Source of the DNA: Bacteroidales bacterium
GTDB lineage: Bacteria; Bacteroidota; Bacteroidia; Bacteroidales; GCA-2748055
Assembly: GCA_029938715.1 (NCBI GenBank)
Contig: JAOZUK010000024.1
Location: 1-41,714, forward strand
DNA: 41,714 bases
Direction: 5' to 3'
Each line of letters begins with the position of its first letter. Positions within the stretch are counted from its first letter, which is position 1. A program made the position numbers and the translations under genes. Below the pieces are notes generated by a model that did not search any database, was not told the DNA's origin, and was given only the letters and a program-made list of their open reading frames with translations. Below are positions 1 through 8,299 of the stretch, one piece after another.

Positions 1-40
1 CAACGCCATATGTAACCCTAACCCATTAACCCAAATCTGT

Positions 41-136
41 AACACGGCGAAGCCGTATGTAACCCAAACCAATAACACGGCGAAGCCGTATGTAACCCAA
101 ACCAATAACACGGCGAAGCCGTATGTAACCCAATAA
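41..136. repeat. Three 33-bp tandem direct repeats, each with a short hairpin
   Basis: Units begin at 41, 74 and 107 with exactly 33-bp spacing; the first two are identical and the third diverges after about 25 bases. Each unit carries CGGC-GAA-GCCG, which can fold into a 4-bp stem with a 3-base loop. A degenerate related stretch lies at 3-30. The array ends just before the SPFH gene start at 144. On the minus strand the units read as a repetitive peptide, which I do not regard as a gene. Confidence 0.9.
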
Positions 137-143
137 CCTTATC

Positions 144-1070
144 ATGGACATAAATGCACTAACACTTGTATATGCCGGCTTAATCCTGCTGGCACTGATC
201 TTACTTCTATCCTCCATAAAAGTGGTTCCACAGAGGCGGGCCTACATTGTTGAACGACTGGGCAAATACCGTGGGACCCTGATGGCCGGATTCAATGTCA
301 TAGTTCCCTTTATTGACAGGGTCAGGTATAGGCATACTCTGAAGGAGCAGGCCATTGATGTGGCCTCACAGATCTGTATCACCCGGGACAATATATCAGT
401 AGAGGTGGATGGGATCCTCTATCTGCAGGTGATTGATCCCATGAAGGCATCCTATGGAATAGATCATTATCAGTTTGCTTCCATCCAGATTGCCCAGACC
501 ACCATGCGGAGTATTATCGGTAAGCTTGAACTTGACAAGACCTTTGAAGAGCGGGAAACCATTAATAACAGCATTGTATCAGCCGTGGATATAGCCAGTG
601 ATTCTTGGGGGGTTAAGGTTACCCGATATGAGGTTAAAAATATTATACCTCCCCAGAGTATAAAAGATGCCATGGAGAAACAGATGCGGGCAGAGCGAGA
701 AAAGCGTGCAGTAATCGCTGAGTCGGAAGGTGAGAAGCAGGCTAAAATAAACGTTGCTGAAGGATCCAAACAGGAAGCTATTAATGAGTCGGAAGGTGAA
801 ATGCAAAAGCGGATCAATGAAGCTGCTGGTCGTGCTTCAGAGATTGAGCAGGTGGCCACAGCCACAGCCAACGGAATCAGGGCCATTGCTCTTGCTATTA
901 ATGAGGAAGGTGGTAAAGATGCTGTGAATCTGAGGATTGCTGAACAGTATCTGTTGGAGTTCGGTAAGTTGGCAAAAGAGTCCAGCACAATGATTATACC
1001 CACTAACCTTGCAGATATCTCAAGTGTTATAGCTACTGCCACCAAGGTGTTTGATACTACCAAAAGGTAG
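144..1070 (+). CDS. SPFH/stomatin-like membrane protein (QmcA type)
   Basis: 308 aa. An N-terminal membrane segment (about residues 8-25) is followed by an SPFH/band-7 domain (about 25-190), recognisable from the VVPQRRAYIVERLGKY start and the VDGILYLQV and DKTFEERETIN segments. An Ala/Glu-rich coiled coil follows (about 190-250). Family members oligomerise into membrane-associated ring assemblies and are linked to protease control and membrane organisation; no enzymatic activity is expected. Stomatin genes often sit beside an NfeD gene. None is adjacent here, but an NfeD gene precedes the other SPFH gene at 21088. The start is the first ATG after an in-frame stop at 126. The Shine-Dalgarno sequence is not evident, as is usual for this phylum. 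Confidence 0.92.
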   Translation: MDINALTLVYAGLILLALILLLSSIKVVPQRRAYIVERLGKYRGTLMAGFNVIVPFIDRVRYRHTLKEQAIDVASQICITRDNISVEVDGILYLQVIDPMKASYGIDHYQFASIQIAQTTMRSIIGKLELDKTFEERETINNSIVSAVDIASDSWGVKVTRYEVKNIIPPQSIKDAMEKQMRAEREKRAVIAESEGEKQAKINVAEGSKQEAINESEGEMQKRINEAAGRASEIEQVATATANGIRAIALAINEEGGKDAVNLRIAEQYLLEFGKLAKESSTMIIPTNLADISSVIATATKVFDTTKR

Positions 1071-1157
1071 TAATGGTTAATACTTTTCCATTTTATTCCT
1101 CTATTATTATTGATATAGTTATAATTTTGTTCCCTGGAATTTATTGAGGAGGAGAAG

Positions 1158-2393
1158 TTGAAGAAATATAAGCTACGTCGCCAGAGGTTCTCCCTGTTTT
1201 TCATTTTGGTACTTGTAATTTCTACAGGTTCCATACTTTTTACTAAAGGAACTAGAACTCCTGTTACTAAAGAGAACCTTATGGCCGCTGCAAATGAAGA
1301 GCCGGATCCAGTTATTGTTATCCCTGAGGAGCGTCCACTTCCGGAACTCCCGGCTTTCAGGGAATTTATTTCATTTATGGAAAGGGAACTGGACAGCAGT
1401 CAGACTGTTGGTGCTGCCTTTACCATTGTTCATAATGGAGATGTGGCCTATACCGGGACATTCGGAGAGCGTGAATATGGAACCGATCGGGAGGTGAACA
1501 GACATACGCTCTTCAGGCTGGCTTCAGTGTCCAAGGGTTTTGCAGGTGCCCTGGCCTGTTTCCTCGAGTTGGATGGAGCGTTCTCACTGGACGACAGAGT
1601 TGTTGATCACTATCCGGGTTTTGCTCTTAAAGATTCCACCAGTACAGCTAACCTGACCATCAGGCATTTGCTGAGCCATACCTCTGGTCTTGTACCTTAT
1701 GCCTATGACAACCTGGTTGAAGCAGATCAGAAATTGAATGATATTATCGACCGGCTTGATGAGGTGGATGTATCTGCTCCTCCCGGCGAGCTATATGGAT
1801 ATCAGAATGTTCTTTTCAGTATGCTGGATCCCATTGCCAGGAGGGCCACCGGTGTGCCTTACCAGGTTTTATTGGACGAAAAAATATTTAAACCCCTTGG
1901 GATGAAGGATGCATCGGCCGGGCCGGTTGACCTGGATAAAGATCCAAATCTGGCATTCCCCCACGTAAAAACACGGGCTGGTTATGTTTCCTTAAATCCT
2001 CATGAAGGCTACTATAATGTGATGCCTGCAGCGGGGGTCAATGCCAGTATTTCAGATATGGAACAGTGGCTGTTGGCTTTGCTGGGACAAAATCCAGAAA
2101 TGATGCCTGATACAATTCTCACATCCTTAAGAACACCGGTGATCTATACACCTCTGAAATGGAGATACACCCGGTACTGGAAACCATTTCGAGAAAGGTA
2201 TTACAGCCTTGGCTGGCGAATCTACAACTACCAGGGGCGACAAATTGTCTATCATGGCGGATACATTCGCGGTTACAGGGCCGAGATAGCCTTTTGCGCT
2301 GAGGAAAACGTGGGTATTGCATTTCTTCAGAACTCTCCCAATGGCCTTGCCTCCCGTTTTGCACCCACCTTTTTTGATCTCTATTTCAAATGA
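1158..2393 (+). CDS. Beta-lactamase-family serine hydrolase (class C/PBP4*-like)
   Basis: 411 aa. The start is TTG at 1158, supported by a strong purine-rich GAGGAGGAG site at 1146-1154. Residues 11-28 form a hydrophobic signal or anchor, so the domain should be periplasmic. The catalytic motifs of the beta-lactamase/transpeptidase fold are visible: S123-V-S-K126 (nucleophile and general base), Y215-Q-N217, and H366-G-G368 in the KTG position. The LLSHTSGL segment is typical of this family. Members act as DD-peptidases, esterases or D-aminopeptidases, and the substrate cannot be told from sequence. The gene follows the SPFH gene by 87 bp and may be cotranscribed with it. Confidence 0.9.
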   Translation: MKKYKLRRQRFSLFFILVLVISTGSILFTKGTRTPVTKENLMAAANEEPDPVIVIPEERPLPELPAFREFISFMERELDSSQTVGAAFTIVHNGDVAYTGTFGEREYGTDREVNRHTLFRLASVSKGFAGALACFLELDGAFSLDDRVVDHYPGFALKDSTSTANLTIRHLLSHTSGLVPYAYDNLVEADQKLNDIIDRLDEVDVSAPPGELYGYQNVLFSMLDPIARRATGVPYQVLLDEKIFKPLGMKDASAGPVDLDKDPNLAFPHVKTRAGYVSLNPHEGYYNVMPAAGVNASISDMEQWLLALLGQNPEMMPDTILTSLRTPVIYTPLKWRYTRYWKPFRERYYSLGWRIYNYQGRQIVYHGGYIRGYRAEIAFCAEENVGIAFLQNSPNGLASRFAPTFFDLYFK

Positions 2394-2484
2394 TTCTAGT
2401 TTTATTGCTAAAAAAGTGTAAACTCTAATTCGTTTTGATTGTTATAAACACGTAAATTCGTGAAAAATCTTAAACACAACCAGA

Positions 2485-3876
2485 ATGAACTTTGATCTAT
2501 TAGTAATTGGCAGCGGACCGGGAGGATACGTAGCAGCCATCCGTGCATCCCAACTTGGATTGAAAACTGCAGTAGTTGAGCGTGAATCCCTTGGAGGAAT
2601 CTGTCTGAACTGGGGATGTATACCTACCAAATCTTTGTTGAAAAGCGCACAGGTTTATGAATATTTTCTGCATGCCGCAGACTATGGAATCACAATTGAT
2701 GGTTCTGTTAAACCCGATTTTGAAAAAGTAGTTGGAAGAAGCCGGAAGGTGGCGGAAGGGATGAGTAACGGGATCCAGTTTCTTTTCAAGAAAAACAAGA
2801 TTGAAGTGATAAATGGTACCGGGAAACTCAAATCCCCTGGGGTTGTTGTAGTTACCGATGTAGAAGGTAAAACAACTGAGGTGAAAGCCGACCATATTAT
2901 TCTTGCGACGGGTGCGCGCTCAAAGGAGCTGCCCAACCTGAAGCAGGATGGAAAGAAGATTATTGGTTACAGGCAGGCCATGACGCTATCCAAGCTTCCT
3001 AAATCCATGGTGGTTGTAGGGTCGGGAGCCATAGGCAGTGAGTTCGCAAATTTCTATAATACCATGGGTACGGAGGTTACGCTTGTGGAGTTTCTTCCCA
3101 ATGTTGTACCTGTTGAGGATGAAGAGGTGTCCAAGCAACTGGAGCGCTCCTTCAAGAAATCGAAGATGAAGGTGATGACCTCCTCATCGGTTGAGTCGGT
3201 GGATACATCAGGTGATCTTTGTAAGGTCTCCATAAAAACCCCTAAAGGAATCTCTGAGGTAGAAGCTGAAATTGTACTTTCTGCTGTAGGTATTGCACCT
3301 AATGTGGAGGGTATAGGGCTTGAAGAGCTGAGCGTGGAGATGGATAAGGGTAAAGTGAAAGTGGATTCCTATTACAGTACCAATGTGAAGGGCCTGTATG
3401 CCATTGGAGACATCGTAGGGGGACCTGCTCTGGCCCATGTAGCCTCGGCTGAAGGAATCACCTGCGTGGAAAAGATTGCTGGTCATGATCCGCAACCTGT
3501 GGATTACGGCAACATACCCGGATGTACCTATACCAATCCTGAAGTTGCCTCAGTTGGTATGACAGAGAAGGCCGCCAAAGAAGCCGGTTATGAATTGAAG
3601 GTAGGGAAGTTTCCCTTTACCGCATCGGGCAAAGCTTCAGCCGCCGGAGCCAAGGAGGGATTTGTAAAACTGATCTTTGATGCAAAATATGGTGAGTTGT
3701 TGGGAGCCCACCTGATTGGGGCCAATGTCACAGAGATGATTGCAGAGCTGGTGGTAGCCAGAAAACTGGAAACCACCGGTGAAGAGATCATTAAAGCGGT
3801 TCATCCCCATCCTACAATGTCGGAGGCAGTGATGGAAGCCGCCGCCGCCGCTTACGGGGAAGTTATTCATATATAG
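2485..3876 (+). CDS. lpdA: Dihydrolipoyl dehydrogenase (E3)
   Basis: 463 aa, full length. This FAD/NAD-dependent disulfide oxidoreductase reoxidises dihydrolipoamide in 2-oxoacid dehydrogenase complexes or the glycine cleavage system. Evidence: the N-terminal GSGPGG dinucleotide-binding motif, the redox pair C40/C45 in GGICLNWGCIPTKS, a second GSGAIGSE NAD-binding motif, the YAIGDIVGG FAD motif, and a C-terminal HPHPTMSE in which H442 and E447 form the catalytic dyad. No E1/E2 genes are in the window, so the partner complex is unknown. Its last 14 bp overlap the end of the convergent serpin gene, leaving no room for a separate terminator. Confidence 0.95.
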   Translation: MNFDLLVIGSGPGGYVAAIRASQLGLKTAVVERESLGGICLNWGCIPTKSLLKSAQVYEYFLHAADYGITIDGSVKPDFEKVVGRSRKVAEGMSNGIQFLFKKNKIEVINGTGKLKSPGVVVVTDVEGKTTEVKADHIILATGARSKELPNLKQDGKKIIGYRQAMTLSKLPKSMVVVGSGAIGSEFANFYNTMGTEVTLVEFLPNVVPVEDEEVSKQLERSFKKSKMKVMTSSSVESVDTSGDLCKVSIKTPKGISEVEAEIVLSAVGIAPNVEGIGLEELSVEMDKGKVKVDSYYSTNVKGLYAIGDIVGGPALAHVASAEGITCVEKIAGHDPQPVDYGNIPGCTYTNPEVASVGMTEKAAKEAGYELKVGKFPFTASGKASAAGAKEGFVKLIFDAKYGELLGAHLIGANVTEMIAELVVARKLETTGEEIIKAVHPHPTMSEAVMEAAAAAYGEVIHI

Positions 3877-5086
3877 GTTCCTGAACCATTCCTATGAAGA
3901 GGATTGATTTACTGCTGTTTTCGGTGATGGCAAAGAGATAGGGACGGTCGAGGCGAATCCCGTTTACTGGTCCTATGGATGTTATTCCAAATTCAATGGC
4001 TGTTACTGCAGCTGCTTCGGTACCCTCCTCGTTTACATCAATATAGGTTTTGTGGATCACATCGGATATGAGAAGGTCCACAGGACTGATTCCTGAAAAG
4101 TCAGCCCTGTCTGTAAAGGCAACCTCCAGTCCCATGGATTTCAAATCCTCGGCCAGGGATCGCTTATACTCAAATTTGAATTTGGGCATGGTAATGGTGA
4201 AATTTTTGCGCTCGGTAAACTCCTCCAAAAAAGCATTCCAGGTTTTACCATCAAGCGTTCCAGCAAGCTTTTCAACATTTGATCCCTCAGAAGGGAGGAA
4301 TAGGAACATGCTGAACTTTTTGTTTTTATAAGGCAGCTCCACAGCCTCAAAATCATCTGTAAATGCTACATTGAAGGTGTTTTCCATCTCCATCATCTCC
4401 ACCTGCCCATAGAGGCTTTTGTCTTCCCTGTAAAAGGGCCGTTTTTGGGTGTTTTCCGGATCAAACTCCACCTCCCAATCAGAGTTGAAATAGATGGCAT
4501 TAATCAGGATCATCATCATTTCAGGATCTATGGCATCGATGATTCCATCGATTTTCCCATGGGTGTTGGCACTTACCCAATCGTTGATGGTATTTACCGC
4601 GCTGGCTGTGCGGAAATCAATCTCACGCACCTCTGCATCATAATAGTTGCTGTTCAGGTCAATAAAATCCTGCTCCACTGGAAATCCCTTATCGTACCAC
4701 ATAGAGTTGGCTATTTCAAGCAGGTTGCCTGTTACATTTGTAACCAGAACATTTATTAATTCTTTAGTGATCTCGTTGATCTCTTCACGTGAGAGCCCTT
4801 CGTAATTCAAAACCTGTTCGAATGCATCCCTGGTGGTTGTTTCAGCCCCATTGTAAGCCATTCCCAGTGCGATGCTCACCGATGCAGGAGAGATCATCAA
4901 GTTGGGCGAATCATCCTGAATAATCACCCGGTTTAATAACTCAAAGCCAAAATCATTGTTGGTCTCTATTACCTTGGCCGATTTGAGGTTGTAGTCAAAA
5001 ACAGGATCATTAATATCCTGACTGCAACCTGTTCCCATTCCTGCCAGGGTCAAGATCAATATGTTCAAATAGGTAAGAGTTTTCAT
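3863..5086 (-). CDS. Serpin-family protease inhibitor, predicted lipoprotein
   Basis: 407 aa from ATG 5086. A TTG 18 bp upstream is possible, but the ATG gives a clean signal peptide ending in a loose lipobox (GTGC), so the protein should be exported and lipid-anchored. Serpin hallmarks are the NAIYFNSDWEVEFD segment, the hinge EEGTEAAAVTA with small residues needed for loop insertion, and the C-terminal DRPYLFAI...ILFIGMV. Aligning the hinge to alpha-1-antitrypsin puts the scissile P1-P1' near Thr-Ser in FGITSIGP, which would suggest a chymotrypsin-, elastase- or cysteine-protease-like target; this is approximate because the loop is about two residues longer. A likely ECF-type promoter lies at 5126-5153, divergent from the sigma-factor operon. 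Confidence 0.93.
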   Translation of the reverse strand: MKTLTYLNILILTLAGMGTGCSQDINDPVFDYNLKSAKVIETNNDFGFELLNRVIIQDDSPNLMISPASVSIALGMAYNGAETTTRDAFEQVLNYEGLSREEINEITKELINVLVTNVTGNLLEIANSMWYDKGFPVEQDFIDLNSNYYDAEVREIDFRTASAVNTINDWVSANTHGKIDGIIDAIDPEMMMILINAIYFNSDWEVEFDPENTQKRPFYREDKSLYGQVEMMEMENTFNVAFTDDFEAVELPYKNKKFSMFLFLPSEGSNVEKLAGTLDGKTWNAFLEEFTERKNFTITMPKFKFEYKRSLAEDLKSMGLEVAFTDRADFSGISPVDLLISDVIHKTYIDVNEEGTEAAAVTAIEFGITSIGPVNGIRLDRPYLFAITENSSKSILFIGMVQEPIYE

Positions 5087-5125
5087 ATTAATTAAGATTT
5101 TCAATTACATAGTCTAGTCACTAGA

Positions 5126-5153
5126 TAGACGTATGAAACCGATCATTGGTTGC
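5126..5153 (-). promoter_or_regulatory. Putative ECF-type promoter for the serpin gene
   Basis: On the minus strand GCAACC (5153-5148) is followed after 16 bases by CGTCTA (5131-5126). The start codon is about 40 bp downstream. A matching GCAACC with the same 16-base spacing lies divergently at 5185-5212. The GCAACC/CGTCTA pairing resembles ECF promoters I recall from Bacteroidota, but that recollection is not verified here. Confidence 0.55.
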
Positions 5154-5184
5154 GTTTTCCAACCCGACGAATCATACTTCTAAC

Positions 5185-5212
5185 GCAACCGTTGAGTCCT
5201 TACTTGCATCAT
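5185..5212 (+). promoter_or_regulatory. Putative ECF-type promoter for the sigma-factor operon
   Basis: GCAACC at 5185-5190 is followed after 16 bases by CATCAT at 5207-5212. It shares C.TC with the -10 element of the divergent serpin promoter. Together with the 5148-5156 copy it forms a 9-bp inverted repeat (GGTTGCGTT/AACGCAACC). The arrangement implies autoregulation by the sigma factor encoded at 5280. Confidence 0.45.
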
Positions 5213-5279
5213 AGGTTTGTATTCGAAAGATGTATTATCCTGCTAATTTGCATAAATTTGTCATTGGAGGAAAACTGGA

Positions 5280-5828
5280 TTGGCAGAAAAGCTGGATATA
5301 TTAATTAAGGGGTGTAAAAGGGGGAAACCTAAAAGCCAGGAAGAGCTTTACAAGAGGTTTGCTTCGGCCATGTATGGAGTATGCTTACAGTATGCCTCAG
5401 GTGAGGAAGATGCACAGGATATTCTCCAGGAGGGTTTCATTAAAGTATTTGGAAAACTGGATCAGGTTAAAAATCCTGCTGCTTTCCCAGGTTGGATCCG
5501 AAGGATCATGATCAACACTGCTCTGGAAAAGTACAGAAGCCAGGTGCTTCTGCAAAGGATTGATGATGCCAAAGATGGTAACCTGGAAGTTAGTGGAGAA
5601 GAAGTGTTTAATAAGCTTACATGCGAAGAGTTGGTGGCACTTATACAGACCCTCTCCCCAAAATACCGCATGGTCTTTAACCTCTATGCAATCGAGGGAT
5701 ACAACCATAAGGAAATAAGTGAGACACTGGGAATCACAGTGGGGACTTCCAAATCAAATCTCTCAAGGGCAAGGGCCATTTTACAGGAAAAGATTAAAAG
5801 TATTTATGGATCAGCAATAATAAGATGA
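5280..5828 (+). CDS. ECF (sigma-70 family, RpoE-like) sigma factor
   Basis: 182 aa. Region 2 covers about residues 10-80 (the DAQDILQEGFIKVFGKL and FPGWIRRIMINTALEKYR segments). Region 4 covers about 115-175, with the helix-turn-helix KEISETLGITVGTSKSNLSRAR. Regions 1 and 3 are absent, as expected for the ECF class. The start is TTG at 5280, chosen because GGAGGA at 5266-5271 is well placed. The stop overlaps the next gene by 4 bp, indicating translational coupling to its probable regulator. Upstream motifs suggest that it reads its own promoter and that of the divergent serpin. Confidence 0.93.
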   Translation: MAEKLDILIKGCKRGKPKSQEELYKRFASAMYGVCLQYASGEEDAQDILQEGFIKVFGKLDQVKNPAAFPGWIRRIMINTALEKYRSQVLLQRIDDAKDGNLEVSGEEVFNKLTCEELVALIQTLSPKYRMVFNLYAIEGYNHKEISETLGITVGTSKSNLSRARAILQEKIKSIYGSAIIR

Positions 5829-7189
5829 GTGATCAGCTAAATAGCGGAAAAGGATTTCTAAAGGAGAAGCTTGGGGGGTACCAGGTGGATCCACCGGAGA
5901 GCGTGTGGAATTCTATTTCTGCCTCACTGGATGGCAAGAACAGAAGGGGACTTTATATAATCGTGCTTGCTATAGCTGCTTCTGTAGCGTTGGCTATTAC
6001 ACTGGGGATTAGTTACTTTGGTGCGGATGTCCCTGTGCGCTTAAGTGATGTTAAAGAACAACTTGAATCCAAAGATGGATCAATGGCAACTGAACGGCCA
6101 GTGCCTGAGCCTCAAGTTGAACGTAATACTACACCTGGTATAACCCATGTAAAGCGGGGAGAGAATCTTGAGGATAAAGTTACTGAGGCCATGGAGATGT
6201 TGGTAGAGGAACCTCTTCCGGATAATGAAGATACAACAGGTGTTGCCGAGGTTAGGCTTGCAAATCAGGAACTTGAGGTCTTTCAAGAGTTTGATGTACC
6301 CATGGAAGATAGTTTCCAGGTCGAAAAAGCAGATACAGCACTCTTTTTAGCACTGGATGCTGGAGAGGACCTTTCCCTCGATCAGTTTCCCGATTTTGAA
6401 ACAGAAAAAAAGAGAGACCCAAGGTGGATGCTGGGTGCCGTGATGTCCCCACTTTATAGTTATCGGGATGCCGATTTGGAAGCCATGTCGGGAGGTACAG
6501 AATATGAATCCGGACTGATCTCTTACGCTGGCGGAATCAATGTAAGTTACAGGGGCAATTCCAGACTGGCCATTGAGACAGGAATCCATTTTAATAAAAT
6601 GGGCATCTCCATAGGTGCACCGGGTATTCAGCGATTTAGAAACTCCTTTGATTTTGCTCCCATGAGTGAAGTATCCAATTCGCCTGAGATAATAGCCATT
6701 ACTAATTCTGTGGGTAATATTGTTACAGAGTCGGGTCAGGTAATCGTAAATGGATATAAACTGAATGCCGAATATGGTGCTGATGCGATCTCAAATTCAG
6801 ATGTGTTAAACTTTGCCCAGGTGGCCGAACAGGGGATAGAGCAGCACCTCGACTATATTGAATTGCCTTTTAATTTGCGATATACAGTGGTGGATAGAAA
6901 ATTTGAGTTACAACTGGTGGGCGGTATGAGTACCAATTTTCTGGTGAATAATTATGTAACCATGGAGACTGACGCGGGTACAGCCGATATAGGTTATCTG
7001 ACCAACATCAGGAGTGTAAACTACTCCGGGAATGCGGGTGTCGGAATGATCTATCACCTCCATGAAAGATTCAGCCTGCTATTGGAACCCAGGTTCCGAT
7101 ATTTCCTTAACTCGGTCAATGATGCAACCCTTCCGACCACCAGACCTTACGCACTGGGAATATACACGGGGATAAGCTATACCTTTTAG
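5825..7189 (+). CDS. Putative anti-sigma-type protein: cytoplasmic head, one TM helix, periplasmic linker and outer-membrane beta-barrel
   Basis: 454 aa, overlapping the sigma-factor stop (ATGA). There is no signal peptide. Residues 1-40 form a soluble head with the segment YQVDPPESVWNSI, and 42-65 are a strongly hydrophobic single TM helix. Residues 70-195 are acidic and low in hydrophobicity, probably a periplasmic linker. From about 200 to the end the sequence has alternating amphipathic strands, Gly/aromatic-rich turns and a terminal YTGISYTF, typical of a PorT-like outer-membrane barrel. The coupling suggests that it holds or releases the sigma factor. If both ends fold as predicted, one polypeptide spans both membranes. 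The head is not a canonical zinc anti-sigma (no HxxxCxxC). Confidence 0.75.
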   Translation: MSDQLNSGKGFLKEKLGGYQVDPPESVWNSISASLDGKNRRGLYIIVLAIAASVALAITLGISYFGADVPVRLSDVKEQLESKDGSMATERPVPEPQVERNTTPGITHVKRGENLEDKVTEAMEMLVEEPLPDNEDTTGVAEVRLANQELEVFQEFDVPMEDSFQVEKADTALFLALDAGEDLSLDQFPDFETEKKRDPRWMLGAVMSPLYSYRDADLEAMSGGTEYESGLISYAGGINVSYRGNSRLAIETGIHFNKMGISIGAPGIQRFRNSFDFAPMSEVSNSPEIIAITNSVGNIVTESGQVIVNGYKLNAEYGADAISNSDVLNFAQVAEQGIEQHLDYIELPFNLRYTVVDRKFELQLVGGMSTNFLVNNYVTMETDAGTADIGYLTNIRSVNYSGNAGVGMIYHLHERFSLLLEPRFRYFLNSVNDATLPTTRPYALGIYTGISYTF

Positions 7190-7262
7190 AACCTTTCAAG
7201 GTCCATTACGTTAATTAAACAACTATCCTGTTCTCAACCATTAAAGGTTTGGAAACAAATCT

Positions 7263-7270
7263 TAATTTTG
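7263..7270 (+). promoter_or_regulatory. -7 promoter element (TAATTTTG) for the transglycosylase gene
   Basis: This is a perfect match to the Bacteroidota TAnnTTTG element, 40 bp before the ATG at 7310. No good -33 TTTG is seen at the expected distance. Confidence 0.4.
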
Positions 7271-7309
7271 TGTTTTTACCGGATGATGGTTCTTAATAAC
7301 TGAGAGATT

Positions 7310-8278
7310 ATGCAAAGTGGAGAAAACCGGAAAGGCGCAAAGCTATTCCTTTTTTTTGTGGTGTTCGTGGTTGTCAGCGGACTGGCTGTGTTTGTATCAA
7401 CAACGGGTTACTCGGGAAGCAAAGATGACCCCGTGAGTGAGACTGAGAAAGAGTTATATTCTGTACAAGGGGTGGTCATACCTGAGGAGGTCACATTTGC
7501 CGGTGAACCAATGCCTCTCGACCTGTTTGACGTAAAGGAATCTCTGGATCGGGAATTGCTATCCAATGCTTACTTCCATTCCCAAACCATCAGACTGATT
7601 AAGCTTGCCAACCGCTATTTCCCACAGATAGAACCCATACTTAAGAAAAACCTGGTTCCGGATGACTTCAAATACCTGGCAGTGGCTGAAAGCGGTCTGG
7701 CACAGGCTGTTTCCCCTGCCAAGGCAGTGGGATTCTGGCAATTGCTTAAAGGAACAGCGCTCGATTACGGTCTTACAGTAAATACGGAGGTGGATGAACG
7801 ATACCATGTGGGTAAATCCACGCAGGTAGCCTGCAGATACCTGATCGATTCGTATAAAAAATATGGAAACTGGACCATGACCGCAGCATCATACAATGTG
7901 GGAAGGAGGGGAGTGGATCGTCAGATTAATCGTCAAAAGAAGGAGAATTATTATGATCTGCTGTTAAATGAAGAGACTGCAAGGTATCTCTACAGAGTGG
8001 TGGCATTTAAAATGATATTTGAAGATCCGTCTGCTTACGGATTCAATCTTAGTGAGAATGATCTCTATCCTGAGATCCCGGTCTATTCCGTTGAGGTGGA
8101 TAGTGCCGTTGCTGATTTTGCTGATTTTGCAGCTGACCATCACACCAACTATAAAGTATTGAAATATCTGAATCCCTGGTTAAGAGACAATAAGATGACC
8201 AATTCGCGCCGAAAGAAGTATGAGATCCTATTGCCCGAAGAGGGATATCGACGGCCCGATGCATGGGAAATGAAATGA
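7310..8278 (+). CDS. Lytic transglycosylase, SLT/MltD type
   Basis: 322 aa. An N-terminal hydrophobic segment (about residues 11-30) exports or anchors it. The SLT catalytic domain spans about 85-235, with the catalytic Glu at 127 in YLAVAESGL, then AVGFWQLLKGTALDYGL and AASYNVG, all standard family signatures. Such enzymes cleave the MurNAc-GlcNAc bond of peptidoglycan, forming 1,6-anhydroMurNAc. The C-terminal 70 residues (SVEVDSAVADFADFAADHHTNYKVLKYLNPWLRDN) resemble a degenerate LysM-like peptidoglycan-binding module. It precedes uvrA by 21 bp, but a functional link is unlikely. Confidence 0.9.
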   Translation: MQSGENRKGAKLFLFFVVFVVVSGLAVFVSTTGYSGSKDDPVSETEKELYSVQGVVIPEEVTFAGEPMPLDLFDVKESLDRELLSNAYFHSQTIRLIKLANRYFPQIEPILKKNLVPDDFKYLAVAESGLAQAVSPAKAVGFWQLLKGTALDYGLTVNTEVDERYHVGKSTQVACRYLIDSYKKYGNWTMTAASYNVGRRGVDRQINRQKKENYYDLLLNEETARYLYRVVAFKMIFEDPSAYGFNLSENDLYPEIPVYSVEVDSAVADFADFAADHHTNYKVLKYLNPWLRDNKMTNSRRKKYEILLPEEGYRRPDAWEMK

Positions 8279-8299
8279 GACCTTAGCTAGGTATAAGAA

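Noticed and set aside
26-217. Minus-strand ORF of repeated LGYIRLRRV units
   Set aside because: It is only the translation of the 33-bp tandem repeats and overlaps the start of the SPFH gene.
470-1234. Long minus-strand ORF (254 aa) opposite the SPFH gene
   Set aside because: It is a shadow of an unmistakable plus-strand gene. It has no family signature and mirrors the codon pattern of the coiled coil.
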